NCBI RefSeq assembly: GCF_016907545.1
Contig: NZ_JAFBCD010000001.1
Span: forward strand, 930,001-994,000
Direction of reading: 5' to 3'
Length of the DNA: 64,000 nucleotides
Source: Paenarthrobacter ilicis
GTDB lineage: Bacteria > Actinomycetota > Actinomycetes > Actinomycetales > Micrococcaceae
Shown: positions 36,156-44,105 of the stretch, piece after piece
Layout of the letters: each line of letters opens with the position of its first letter
Position numbering within the stretch: the first letter of the stretch is position 1
Notes under the pieces: model-generated
Told to the model about the DNA's origin: nothing
Databases searched by the model: none
What the model saw: only the letters and a program-made list of their open reading frames with translations
Position numbers and translations under genes: made by a program

Positions 36156-36874
36156 CCGAGGTTCTCCCAAATTCGTTCAGTACGTTCGTGGTCTTGTTCC
36201 TGCCGGCGCAGGGTCTTACCGAGGGCCAGCAACCGCTCGCCGGCCAGGGTGACCAATGAGCTCTGCGTCATGGCGTCAAGTGCCTTGCGGCGCGCCTCTG
36301 GTGGCCAGCCGGCCTCGGCTTCGGTGAGCAGCCCCCCGGCCACCAAGCCACCCGCCGGTCCCACCCCTGCCGCCCGCGATGTCGCGATGGCCAGTTCCGG
36401 CGGGAGCCTGTTGGCGGTGAGATGGGCAGAGAAGTTCTGGGGAGCGATCCCGGTGGCGTCGCTGACCCGGTGCCGCAACTCGCCGTCGTCGATTGCGTCC
36501 ACCCAGTTCCGCACCGAGGTGGGGTGGGGTGGTTCGGAGAGGGGCAGGGGATGGGAGGAGCCCGGTTCGCTGCGCTCCACCACAGCCCGCAACAAATCAA
36601 TGGTGGCCACCTGGCTCACCAGTTCGCAGGGCGTGGGCGGGACAGGATCGCCACGCAGCCCGGCATAGAGGTCAAAGGAGGCCAGGGCATGCAGTGGATT
36701 GACGGCGAATCCGCGGCTGATGGCAACCAGCGTGGATTCAGCCACCTTGCCGCGCACCAGCTGTTGGGCCAGGGTTGTCCGTTTGATCCCGGCAATCCTG
36801 CAAACGTCTGCAGTACTGGCGTGGGGCGCAACGCCATGAAGCCAGCGCTGGAACGCCTTGGACGGTAAGGGCAT
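36152..36874 (-). CDS. HTH (XRE-like) regulatory protein
   Basis: 240 aa. Residues 15-75 look like a helix-turn-helix (ASTADVCRIAGIKRTTLAQQLVRGKVAESTLVAISRGF). A second helical segment (RNWVDAIDDGELRHRVSDATGIAPQNFSAHL) has a similar pattern, so the protein may contain two HTH-like units. It is translationally coupled to a multi-TM protein; together they may be a membrane-linked regulatory pair. Target unknown. Confidence 0.7.
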   Translation of the reverse strand: MPLPSKAFQRWLHGVAPHASTADVCRIAGIKRTTLAQQLVRGKVAESTLVAISRGFAVNPLHALASFDLYAGLRGDPVPPTPCELVSQVATIDLLRAVVERSEPGSSHPLPLSEPPHPTSVRNWVDAIDDGELRHRVSDATGIAPQNFSAHLTANRLPPELAIATSRAAGVGPAGGLVAGGLLTEAEAGWPPEARRKALDAMTQSSLVTLAGERLLALGKTLRRQEQDHERTERIWENLG

Positions 36875-36941
36875 GTGGGACTTTCAGTGCTTGTTGCATG
36901 GTGGTCCGGGCTGCGCTGAGCCGGACGCCGGAAGTGGGAGT

Positions 36942-37036
36942 ACCCAACGATTTTACGCAGACGCCCTCTTGAATTATGCTTGATGACTGAACCCGTTGGT
37001 CCGTACACCCCCCAAGTCCGGACCAACGGGTTTTTC
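36942..37036 (+). promoter_or_regulatory. Attenuator leader of the ABC-F operon (terminator, uORF, antiterminator)
   Basis: A perfect 14-bp stem (36990-37003 with 37019-37032) followed by a T run is an intrinsic terminator on the plus strand, yet no plus-strand gene lies upstream. A four-codon ORF (ATG at 36976, MLDD, TGA at 36988-36990) ends exactly at the stem. CCAACG at 36944-36949 repeats the terminator 3' arm (37023-37028) and can pair with the 5' arm (CGTTGG at 36994-36999), forming an antiterminator. Alternatively TATGCT at 36975-36980 is a -10 box and the stem is near the mRNA 5' end. Confidence 0.65.
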
Positions 37037-37092
37037 CATGCCTGCGGGAATCGCAGCCAGAATTCCCGCGTTTCCTTGCTGGAGGATTAACA

Positions 37093-38754
37093 ATGACTGC
37101 AACCTTGGTAGCCAAGGATCTTGCCGGTGGTCATGGCCACCGCACCCTTTTCTCAAAGTTGTCCCTGACCGTGGCCCCCGGCGATGTGGTGGGTGTTGTG
37201 GGCGCCAACGGCGCCGGCAAGTCCACGTTGCTGCGCCTGCTTGGCGGTGTGGACCAGCCGCAGGAAGGCAACGTCAGCCTGGCGCCGTCCGACGCTTTTG
37301 TGGGATGGCTTCCGCAAGAACACGAGCGCGTGGACGGCGAAACCATAGCCGCCTACATTGCTCGGCGCACCGGGTGCGCCAAAGCCACCCTGGAGATGGA
37401 AACCACGGCTGAGGCACTGGGCTCGGGTGCTCCCGGCGCAGATGACGCCTATTCGCTGGCCTTCGATCGTTGGATGGCGTCCGGCGCTGCGGATCTTGAG
37501 GACCGCATTCCGGCTGTGCTGGCGGACCTCGGCCTGGAACTGGGTACGGATGCCCTGATGACCGGGCTCTCCGGCGGCCAGGCGGCCCGGGTTGCTTTGG
37601 GGGCGTTGCTGCTGAGCCGGTTCGACGTTGTCCTGCTGGACGAGCCCACCAATGACCTGGATCTTGACGGACTGGCCCGCTTGGAAGCGTTCGTGCAGGG
37701 CCTGCGCGGGGGAGTGGTGCTGGTTTCGCACGACCGTGAATTCCTGGCCCGCTGTGTCACCACCGTGGTGGAACTGGATCTGGCCCAGAACTCCGTGGCC
37801 GTGTACGACGGCGGTTACGAGTCCTTCCTGGAGGAACGCTCGGTGGCCAAACGCCACGCCCGCGAACGGTACGAGGAATACGCCAACAGCAAGGCGGACC
37901 TGGTCTCGCGTGCCCGGACCCAGCGGGAGTGGAGCTCCCAGGGCGTGAGGAATGCGATGAAGAAGAACCCGGACAATGACAAGATCCGCCGTGCCGCCAG
38001 TGCCGAGTCTTCGGAAAAGCAGGCGCAGAAGGTCCGGCAGATGGAGTCGCGCATCGCACGGCTTACCGAGGTGGAGGAGCCGCGCAAGGAGTGGCAGCTC
38101 CAGTTCAGCATTGGCCAGGCGCCCCGCTCGAGTGCCGTCGTCGCCACCTTGCGGAACGTGGTGGCCCGCCAGGGCGACTTCACGCTGGGACCGGTCAGCT
38201 TGCAGCTCAACGGCGGGGAACGCATCGGCATCACGGGCCCCAACGGGGCCGGCAAGTCCACGCTGTTGCGGCTCCTGCTGGGTACGCAGGCACCCGACGA
38301 CGGCGAGGCCTCCATGGGTGCCTCCGTGGCCATCGGCGAAATTGACCAGGCGCGTGGACTGCTCGACGGCGTCCGGAACCTCGGCGATGCTGTCGAGGCC
38401 GTGTTGGCGGACTGGACAGCGGCGGATGTCCGGACGCTTTTGGCGAAGTTTGGGCTGAAGGCGGACCATACCTCGCGTCCGGTGGACTCCCTGTCCCCGG
38501 GCGAGCGGACCCGTGCTGCACTGGCACTGCTGCAGGCGCGCGGAGTGAACCTGCTGGTGCTGGACGAACCCACCAACCACTTGGACCTCCCTGCCATTGA
38601 GCAGTTGGAAGAAGCGCTGGAAAGCTACGACGGCGCGCTCCTTCTGGTCACTCACGACCGAAGGCTGCTGGAAAACGTCCGCCTCGATTCACGCTGGCAC
38701 CTGGACAACGGCCAGGTCCAGGAACTGCACCACACCCCAAACCAGGAGAAGTAA
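37093..38754 (+). CDS. ABC-F family ATPase (ribosome-associated type)
   Basis: 553 aa with two ABC domains and no TM helices. Walker A motifs are GANGAGKST and GPNGAGKST; signatures are LSGGQAARVALGALL and LSPGERTRAALALL; Walker B are VVLLDEPTNDLD and LLVLDEPTNHLD. The charged linker between domains (about 245-335) is the P-site tRNA-interaction motif region. ABC-F proteins act on the ribosome, many of them as antibiotic-resistance or translation factors. It starts at ATG 37093 after GGAGGA. An ABC exporter follows 3 nt later, in the same operon. Confidence 0.94.
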   Translation: MTATLVAKDLAGGHGHRTLFSKLSLTVAPGDVVGVVGANGAGKSTLLRLLGGVDQPQEGNVSLAPSDAFVGWLPQEHERVDGETIAAYIARRTGCAKATLEMETTAEALGSGAPGADDAYSLAFDRWMASGAADLEDRIPAVLADLGLELGTDALMTGLSGGQAARVALGALLLSRFDVVLLDEPTNDLDLDGLARLEAFVQGLRGGVVLVSHDREFLARCVTTVVELDLAQNSVAVYDGGYESFLEERSVAKRHARERYEEYANSKADLVSRARTQREWSSQGVRNAMKKNPDNDKIRRAASAESSEKQAQKVRQMESRIARLTEVEEPRKEWQLQFSIGQAPRSSAVVATLRNVVARQGDFTLGPVSLQLNGGERIGITGPNGAGKSTLLRLLLGTQAPDDGEASMGASVAIGEIDQARGLLDGVRNLGDAVEAVLADWTAADVRTLLAKFGLKADHTSRPVDSLSPGERTRAALALLQARGVNLLVLDEPTNHLDLPAIEQLEEALESYDGALLLVTHDRRLLENVRLDSRWHLDNGQVQELHHTPNQEK

Positions 38755-38757
38755 CGC

Positions 38758-40671
38758 ATGAGCATGGACCGCGTGGCCTGGAGCTCGCTGTACAACATCA
38801 CCACCGCCAAGAGCGGCTCCAAGCCGTTCTCCAAGGAAACGCTGAAGCGCGTCCTGGCCTTCGCCGCACCCCATAAGGGCAAACTCATCGCCTTTGTGAT
38901 CGCGTCCATTGCAGGTGCCTTCCTGGCCGTGGCCACGCCGGTGCTGGCCGGGCAGGTCGTTGATGCGATCATCGCCAACACCGGGGTGGACACCGTGATC
39001 CGGTTGGCCATCCTGATCGCAGTGGTGGCCGTGGGCGAAGCGGGCGTGGGGCTTCTGACCAGGTGGTTGTCCTCCACCATCGGTGAGGGCGTCATTGTGG
39101 ACCTGCGCACCAGGGTGTTCGACCACGTTCAGCGCATGCCCATTGCCTTCTTTACCCGGACCAGGACCGGCGCGTTGGTGAGCCGCCTGAACAACGACGT
39201 CATTGGGGCACAGTCTGCCTTTGCGGGAACATTGTCCGGTGTTGTCAGCAACGTGGTGGCGCTGGTCCTGACCCTGGCCGTGATGCTCAACACCTCATGG
39301 CTGGTGACGGTGCTGGCCATGGTGTTGCTGCCGATCTTCCTCATCCCGGCACGGCGCATGGGATCCAGGCTGGCTGACCTCCGCCGCGAGGCCGCCGCCC
39401 ACAACGCCGCCATGGGCACCCAGATGACCGAGCGTTTCTCCGCTCCGGGCGCAACCCTGGTGAAGCTCTTCGGCCGGCCGGACGAGGAATCGCGTGAGTT
39501 CGCCGCCAGGGCAGGACGCGTCCGCGATATTGGCATCCGCACCGCCATGCTGCAGTTCACCTTCGTGACGGCACTGACCCTGGTGTCCGCCCTGGCACTG
39601 GCCCTGGTGTACGGGCTGGGTGGCTGGTTGGCACTGGGCGGCCAGCTCGCGCCCGGTGATGTTGTTGTCCTGGCGCTCCTGTTGACGCGGCTCTATGCTC
39701 CGTTGACGGCGCTGTCCAACGCACGGGTGGAGGTGATGAGCGCCCTTGTGAGCTTTGAGCGGGTCTTCGAAATCCTTGACCTGAAGCCGTTGATCACCCA
39801 GAAGCCCGACGCCGTGGAAGTCCCCTCCGGGCCGGTTGCGGTGGAGTTCAAGGACGTCCGCTTCTCCTACCCCTCGGCGGACAAGGTGTCACTGGCGTCC
39901 CTTGAGGAGGTGGCCACGTTGGACACCCGCGGCGGCGAAGAAGTCCTGCACGGCGTCAGCTTCCGCGTGGAGCCCGGCCAGACGGTGGCCCTGGTGGGCT
40001 CCTCCGGTGCGGGCAAGTCCACTGTGGCCCAGTTGCTGTCCCGCCTTTATGACGTCGATTCCGGCGCGGTCCGGCTGGGCGGCGACCACTCCGGTGCCGG
40101 AGTGGACGTCCGTGACATCACGTTCGACTCCCTCCGGGACACCCTGGGCATGGTCACCCAGGACGGGCACCTGTTCCACGAGACCATCTCCTCCAACCTG
40201 CGCCTGGCCCGGCCGGACGCCACCGAAGAGGACATGTGGGACGTGCTCCGGCGTGCACGGCTGGAACCAATGATCAGGTCCTTGCCGGACGGCCTGGAAA
40301 CCGTGGTGGGCGAGCGCGGCTACCGGCTCTCAGGTGGTGAACGCCAGCGGCTCACCATTGCCCGGTTGCTCATCAAGCAGCCGCGGGTGGTGATCCTGGA
40401 TGAGGCCACCGCCGCCCTGGATTCCACCAGCGAAGCCGCCGTCCAGGCTGCCTTGGGCGAGGCACTGCAGGGGCGTACCGCCGTCGTGATCGCGCACCGC
40501 CTGTCCACCATCCGGGCTGCTGACGCAATCCTGGTGGTGGAGGACGGCCGGATCGTGGAACGGGGAACGCATACCGAGCTCCTGGCCGCCGACGGGCGTT
40601 ATGCCGAGCTTTACCAGACCCAGTTTGCCGAGGCCACCGCGGTGGCCCAGGAAGCCGTGCCGGAAGTCTAG
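38758..40671 (+). CDS. ABC transporter with fused permease and ATPase (exporter type)
   Basis: 637 aa half-transporter: six TM helices (about 35-340) and an ABC domain with Walker A VGSSGAGKST, Q-loop VTQDGHLFHETI, signature LSGGERQRLTIARLL, Walker B VVILDEATAALDS and H-loop VIAHRLSTI. It probably works as a homodimer exporting a drug-like, lipid or peptide substrate. It starts 3 nt after the ABC-F stop, so both share the attenuated promoter; the pair looks like a resistance module combining ribosome protection and efflux. Confidence 0.93.
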   Translation: MSMDRVAWSSLYNITTAKSGSKPFSKETLKRVLAFAAPHKGKLIAFVIASIAGAFLAVATPVLAGQVVDAIIANTGVDTVIRLAILIAVVAVGEAGVGLLTRWLSSTIGEGVIVDLRTRVFDHVQRMPIAFFTRTRTGALVSRLNNDVIGAQSAFAGTLSGVVSNVVALVLTLAVMLNTSWLVTVLAMVLLPIFLIPARRMGSRLADLRREAAAHNAAMGTQMTERFSAPGATLVKLFGRPDEESREFAARAGRVRDIGIRTAMLQFTFVTALTLVSALALALVYGLGGWLALGGQLAPGDVVVLALLLTRLYAPLTALSNARVEVMSALVSFERVFEILDLKPLITQKPDAVEVPSGPVAVEFKDVRFSYPSADKVSLASLEEVATLDTRGGEEVLHGVSFRVEPGQTVALVGSSGAGKSTVAQLLSRLYDVDSGAVRLGGDHSGAGVDVRDITFDSLRDTLGMVTQDGHLFHETISSNLRLARPDATEEDMWDVLRRARLEPMIRSLPDGLETVVGERGYRLSGGERQRLTIARLLIKQPRVVILDEATAALDSTSEAAVQAALGEALQGRTAVVIAHRLSTIRAADAILVVEDGRIVERGTHTELLAADGRYAELYQTQFAEATAVAQEAVPEV

Positions 40672-40676
40672 GCTGC

Positions 40677-41075
40677 TTAGGCTGGCTGGTTGAGGGCCGG
40701 AAGCACGTGGTCTGTCAGGAGCGGGGCCAAATCGGCGGGAAGTGGCGCGTGCAAGTCCAGCCACCGGATCTCCGCGATCTCAGCTGACGGATGGGCGTCC
40801 CAGGTTCCGGGGGCAGTGAAGACGGTGGCGTGGATATCCGTGGCGGCCTCGTTGGCGGCTGCTGCCAGCCATACGCCCAGGGGTTCCAGATCCTCCGGTG
40901 CTACGGCGATTCCCACTTCTTCCTGCAGTTCGCGGGAAGCGGCCTGGGCTGCGGTTTCGCCGGCTTCCGGCTTGCCGCCCGGGTGCATGAACTTGTCCGT
41001 GCCGCGCTTACGGACGGTCAGCAAATGGCCGTCCTGGTTGTAGACGCAGACTGCGCTGACAATGATCAGGTTCAT
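40677..41075 (-). CDS. Nudix hydrolase
   Basis: 132 aa with the Nudix box GGKPEAGETAAQAASRELQEEVGI in the correct order (G-x5-E-x7-REUxEExGU). It should hydrolyse a nucleoside diphosphate derivative, perhaps an oxidised nucleotide (MutT-like). The ATG overlaps the DUF6314 stop by 4 nt. Confidence 0.93.
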   Translation of the reverse strand: MNLIIVSAVCVYNQDGHLLTVRKRGTDKFMHPGGKPEAGETAAQAASRELQEEVGIAVAPEDLEPLGVWLAAAANEAATDIHATVFTAPGTWDAHPSAEIAEIRWLDLHAPLPADLAPLLTDHVLPALNQPA

Positions 41076-41515
41076 TTCTGCCTCTTCAGCTGCGATTCGA
41101 GCAGGAGATCCTTGGCCGGCCCCTTGACGTCCCAGCTGAAGCTGAAACTGTCCGGTCCCCGGAAGCTGTAGTGGACGCGGTAGTCATCGGGATCGCACCA
41201 GTGGCTGTCCTCCTGCCGCTCCCCGGAGAAGCCCATCACATGGAAGGGCCTGCCGTCCGGGAAGAACACCTTCATGGTGTCCGGTCCCGTGCCAGGTTTG
41301 AGGAGGTATTCACGGAACGCCGGGCCGGAGTGGGAGGGCCAGTGCATGGTGCCGTCCTCGCGGTAGTCCAGGCCGCCGTCGGGGTTCTCCACATAACGCA
41401 CGACGCCGGTAAAGGTGCCGCGGGTGCCGGACGAACGGTCAAGGAGGGTGCGCTCCACACTCCACCGGCCGGCCAGGTAGGCCCGCAGGTCCGGGATGGG
41501 CTGCTGGGGGTTCAA
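41072..41515 (-). CDS. DUF6314 family protein
   Basis: 147 aa. It has a beta-rich pattern with PDLRAYLAGRWSVERTLLDRSSGTRGTF, EYLLKPGTGPDTMKVFFPDGRPFHVM and WCDPDDYRVHYSFRGPDSFSFSWDVKGP, which I recognise as DUF6314. Function unknown. The start is TTG at 41515, one nucleotide after the 3' end of tRNA-Arg, with no room for an SD. It is coupled to the Nudix gene by an ATGA overlap. Confidence 0.8.
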   Translation of the reverse strand: MNPQQPIPDLRAYLAGRWSVERTLLDRSSGTRGTFTGVVRYVENPDGGLDYREDGTMHWPSHSGPAFREYLLKPGTGPDTMKVFFPDGRPFHVMGFSGERQEDSHWCDPDDYRVHYSFRGPDSFSFSWDVKGPAKDLLLESQLKRQK

Positions 41516-41516
41516 G

Positions 41517-41589
41517 TGCCCTCGATTGGAATCGAACCAACGACACCGGCTTTAGGAGAGCCGTGCTCTATCCACTGAGCTACGAGGGC
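41517..41589 (-). tRNA. tRNA-Arg, anticodon CCU
   Basis: A complete cloverleaf read on the minus strand: acceptor GCCCTCG/CGAGGGC, D arm with GCTC...GAGC, anticodon stem CGGCT/AGCCG with loop CTCCTAA (anticodon CCT, reads AGG), and T arm GTTGG-TTCGATT-CCAAT. The discriminator base is A; CCA is not encoded. Confidence 0.95.
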
Positions 41590-41694
41590 CTGCGTCCGCA
41601 CTGCAGATCCCCATTGCTGGGGGCCAGGGCCCGGACACGACTACAAGCATACAAGCTGCCGGGCTGCTGGCTGAACACCGCTAGGCTGGCCATC

Positions 41695-42480
41695 ATGAAA
41701 GGGCACCTGACCCAGGCAGCACCAGCCGGTTCCTTCCTTCCCGACGTCAGCAGCGTCAGGGCGGCTTTCGGCGGGTGGGCGCAACTGAGCATCGTCCAGT
41801 ACTTCGTGGCCGAGGCCGCGGTGATCCAGGCATGGGCCGGGCCCGAGCCGTACAGCCGTGCCACCGGATACATCAGCGATCTCGGCGCTGTTTCCTGTGG
41901 AATATACGAGGACCGTGCGGTGTGTTCACCCCTCCACCTGCTGATGAACGCCTCGTTCCTGCTGCAGGGGCTGGGACTTGTCCTGGGTGCCTTGTTCCTC
42001 ACGGCCGGGCTGCTCTGCGTCGCGGCCCAACCCGGCACCGAGGCGCGTCGCTTCCGCACCCTCAGCCCCGGAGCAAGCGCCCTGCGGGTCCTCACGGTTC
42101 CCTGGATCCTTGCGGTGGCAATCCGCGTCCTGACGGGGGTGGCCGGTGTGGGCACCATCATTGTGGGCTTGGTGCCGGAGGATCTGGGCTCGCCGTGGCA
42201 TTTTGCCGGGGCGCTGATGTTCTTCATTGGCGGAGGGTTTGCGTTGATCCTGCTGGGACTGTTGTGGTTCCGGCAAACCCCGGTCAGTTGGTTCCTCCTG
42301 GCCTGCGGCCTGGTGTGCGTCGTTGCCCTGGCGATCGGCGGCCTCACGGGCATGGAGGTGCCGCAGCCGGGAACACTGGAGCGGTTCATGGGCTACCCGG
42401 CCACCGTGGGCCTGGCCGCTGCCGGCCTAGTGATTGCGCAGCGTGTTCACACGGAAAGGCGAGGGCTCCGGGCTCTGTGA
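41695..42480 (+). CDS. DUF998-family membrane protein
   Basis: 261 aa with about six TM helices. LSIVQYFVAEAAVIQAWAG followed by YSRATGYISDLGAVSCGIYEDRAVCSPLHLLMNASFLLQG matches DUF998 proteins, whose function is unknown. The ATG at 41695 lies seven nt after TAGGCT with no SD, suggesting a leaderless mRNA; an upstream start at 41563 would run through the tRNA. Confidence 0.85.
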   Translation: MKGHLTQAAPAGSFLPDVSSVRAAFGGWAQLSIVQYFVAEAAVIQAWAGPEPYSRATGYISDLGAVSCGIYEDRAVCSPLHLLMNASFLLQGLGLVLGALFLTAGLLCVAAQPGTEARRFRTLSPGASALRVLTVPWILAVAIRVLTGVAGVGTIIVGLVPEDLGSPWHFAGALMFFIGGGFALILLGLLWFRQTPVSWFLLACGLVCVVALAIGGLTGMEVPQPGTLERFMGYPATVGLAAAGLVIAQRVHTERRGLRAL

Positions 42481-42567
42481 GATTCGCGCACCCGTTGCCG
42501 CCTTCCGAGCCCGTACCCACTGGTGCGCCGGGCGCGTGGGGGTGCGGCGCCGGGCAGGGGCAGAACG

Positions 42568-43194
42568 TCAGGAAGGTTTGGGGGACTTCTTGCCCAGGAA
42601 TACCGCAACCACGCCGCACAGGAGGCTCAGCAGGAAAAGTATCCACGATGCGACGGTGAGGCCCGACGCCAACGCCACCGATCCGGCGTCAGGCGTTTCT
42701 GCCGACAACATGGAGTCGATGGCCACGTTGGACCACAGGTGTGCCACGGCAAACAGCAACGGTGCCGCCCACATGGCCCAGCGCAGGGACTTCCGCGCCA
42801 CGTTGGTACCGATCAGCAGCAGCCAGCTGAAACCGAAAATCAGAGGAAACAGGGTGCCGGCGGTTTTGTGGACGTAGTTCAACTGCCCGCGGGCTGACTC
42901 ATCCATGGCGTTGCGCAGTTGGGCGATGTAATCCTGCGAGAATCCGCCGACCAGGGAGTCGGGCATGGCCAGTCCACCCGAAAGCTGGGTCATCTGGTTC
43001 AGCGTCAGCAAATGCAGGTACCAGAACAGGAAGAGGCTGACCACGACGCCCGCGATGACAATGAGCTTGGAGTTGCTTTGCGCCTTTTGCGGGGTGCGCT
43101 GCGTGGTGTTGTTGATCACTGGCGGCAAGGAGTGGTCCGGGACCACCGCCTTGGCTCCGTGCTTCTTGATGCGCTGCGCTGGTGTCTTGGCCAT
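42568..43194 (-). CDS. Four-TM membrane protein of unknown function
   Basis: 208 aa with a basic N-terminus (MAKTPAQRIKKHGAKAV) and four predicted TM helices (about 45-66, 115-133, 143-158, 180-200). No family is recognised. The ATG at 43194 is chosen; a longer frame from 43245 overlaps the divergent gene. It shares a short divergent region with the inositol-phosphatase gene. Confidence 0.78.
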   Translation of the reverse strand: MAKTPAQRIKKHGAKAVVPDHSLPPVINNTTQRTPQKAQSNSKLIVIAGVVVSLFLFWYLHLLTLNQMTQLSGGLAMPDSLVGGFSQDYIAQLRNAMDESARGQLNYVHKTAGTLFPLIFGFSWLLLIGTNVARKSLRWAMWAAPLLFAVAHLWSNVAIDSMLSAETPDAGSVALASGLTVASWILFLLSLLCGVVAVFLGKKSPKPS

Positions 43195-43227
43195 GTCAAT
43201 CATTATCCCGCCACATAAGCTGGACCC

Positions 43228-44061
43228 ATGACCACTGGCAGGCACGCAGCAACTGACCTTGATCCATCACTGAACGACTACCAACTGGCCAGCGCACTGG
43301 TTCGCGAAGCAGGCCAACTGGCGCTGCTCATGCGGATGGGCGGACTGCAGGGCGAACGGAAGACCTCGGTGTCCGACGTCGTCACGGCCGCCGATCACGC
43401 AGCTGAGGCTTACGTGCTGGAGCAGTTGAGGCGCTGCCGCCCCGACGACGGCATCCTCGGTGAGGAAGGGGCATCCGTGGCCGGCACCAGCGGACGCACC
43501 TGGGTGATCGACCCCGTGGATGGCACCTACAACTTCCTGCACGGCTCCACCTACTGGTGCTCGGCCATCGCGTTGAAGCGTGATTCTAAGGACACCACCG
43601 TGGATCCCGAGGTTCTGCTGGGCGCCATCTTCCAGCCGGAACTGGACAAGCTGTGGGTTGGCGGCCAGGAACATCCGGCAACCCTCAACGGCGAACCGAT
43701 CCAGGGTTCCGGAGACTCGGCAGTGGCCGAAATCTGCGCAGCCACCTACATCCACCCCACGTGGCTCGCGGATCCGCGCACCGCCATGCCTTGGCATGCC
43801 GCCGCGGTTTCGGCCGCCTCCCTGCGCATGTTCGGCTCGGGTTCCTGCGATCTGGGACGCGTCGCAGACGGGGAGCTGGGTTGCTGGTTCCAGCACAGCT
43901 GCCCTGAATGGGACTGGCTCCCCGGCAAGGCGATCGTCCGCGCGGCGGGCGGGGACACCGCCGTCGTCCAGGTCAACGGGTTCAATTGGTTCGTCGCGGG
44001 AAGCCCGACGGCGGTCCGTGAGTTGGCTGCGGCACTGACCTCGGTGCCGCAGTTCAGTTAG
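43228..44061 (+). CDS. Inositol monophosphatase-family phosphatase
   Basis: 277 aa of the IMPase/FIG superfamily. The metal-binding motifs are ILGEEGAS (Glu) and WVIDPVDGTYNF (Asp-x-x-Asp-Gly-Thr), with a second half ending in CPEWDWLPGKAIVRAAGG. It should remove phosphate from inositol-phosphate, histidinol-phosphate or a related small substrate; the substrate is not readable. The ATG at 43228 lies six nt after TAAGCT, so it is probably leaderless. Confidence 0.9.
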   Translation: MTTGRHAATDLDPSLNDYQLASALVREAGQLALLMRMGGLQGERKTSVSDVVTAADHAAEAYVLEQLRRCRPDDGILGEEGASVAGTSGRTWVIDPVDGTYNFLHGSTYWCSAIALKRDSKDTTVDPEVLLGAIFQPELDKLWVGGQEHPATLNGEPIQGSGDSAVAEICAATYIHPTWLADPRTAMPWHAAAVSAASLRMFGSGSCDLGRVADGELGCWFQHSCPEWDWLPGKAIVRAAGGDTAVVQVNGFNWFVAGSPTAVRELAAALTSVPQFS

Positions 44062-44105
44062 CCAAATAAATACTGTCGGGGGCAACGCCTAGACTGGTAG
44101 GCACC

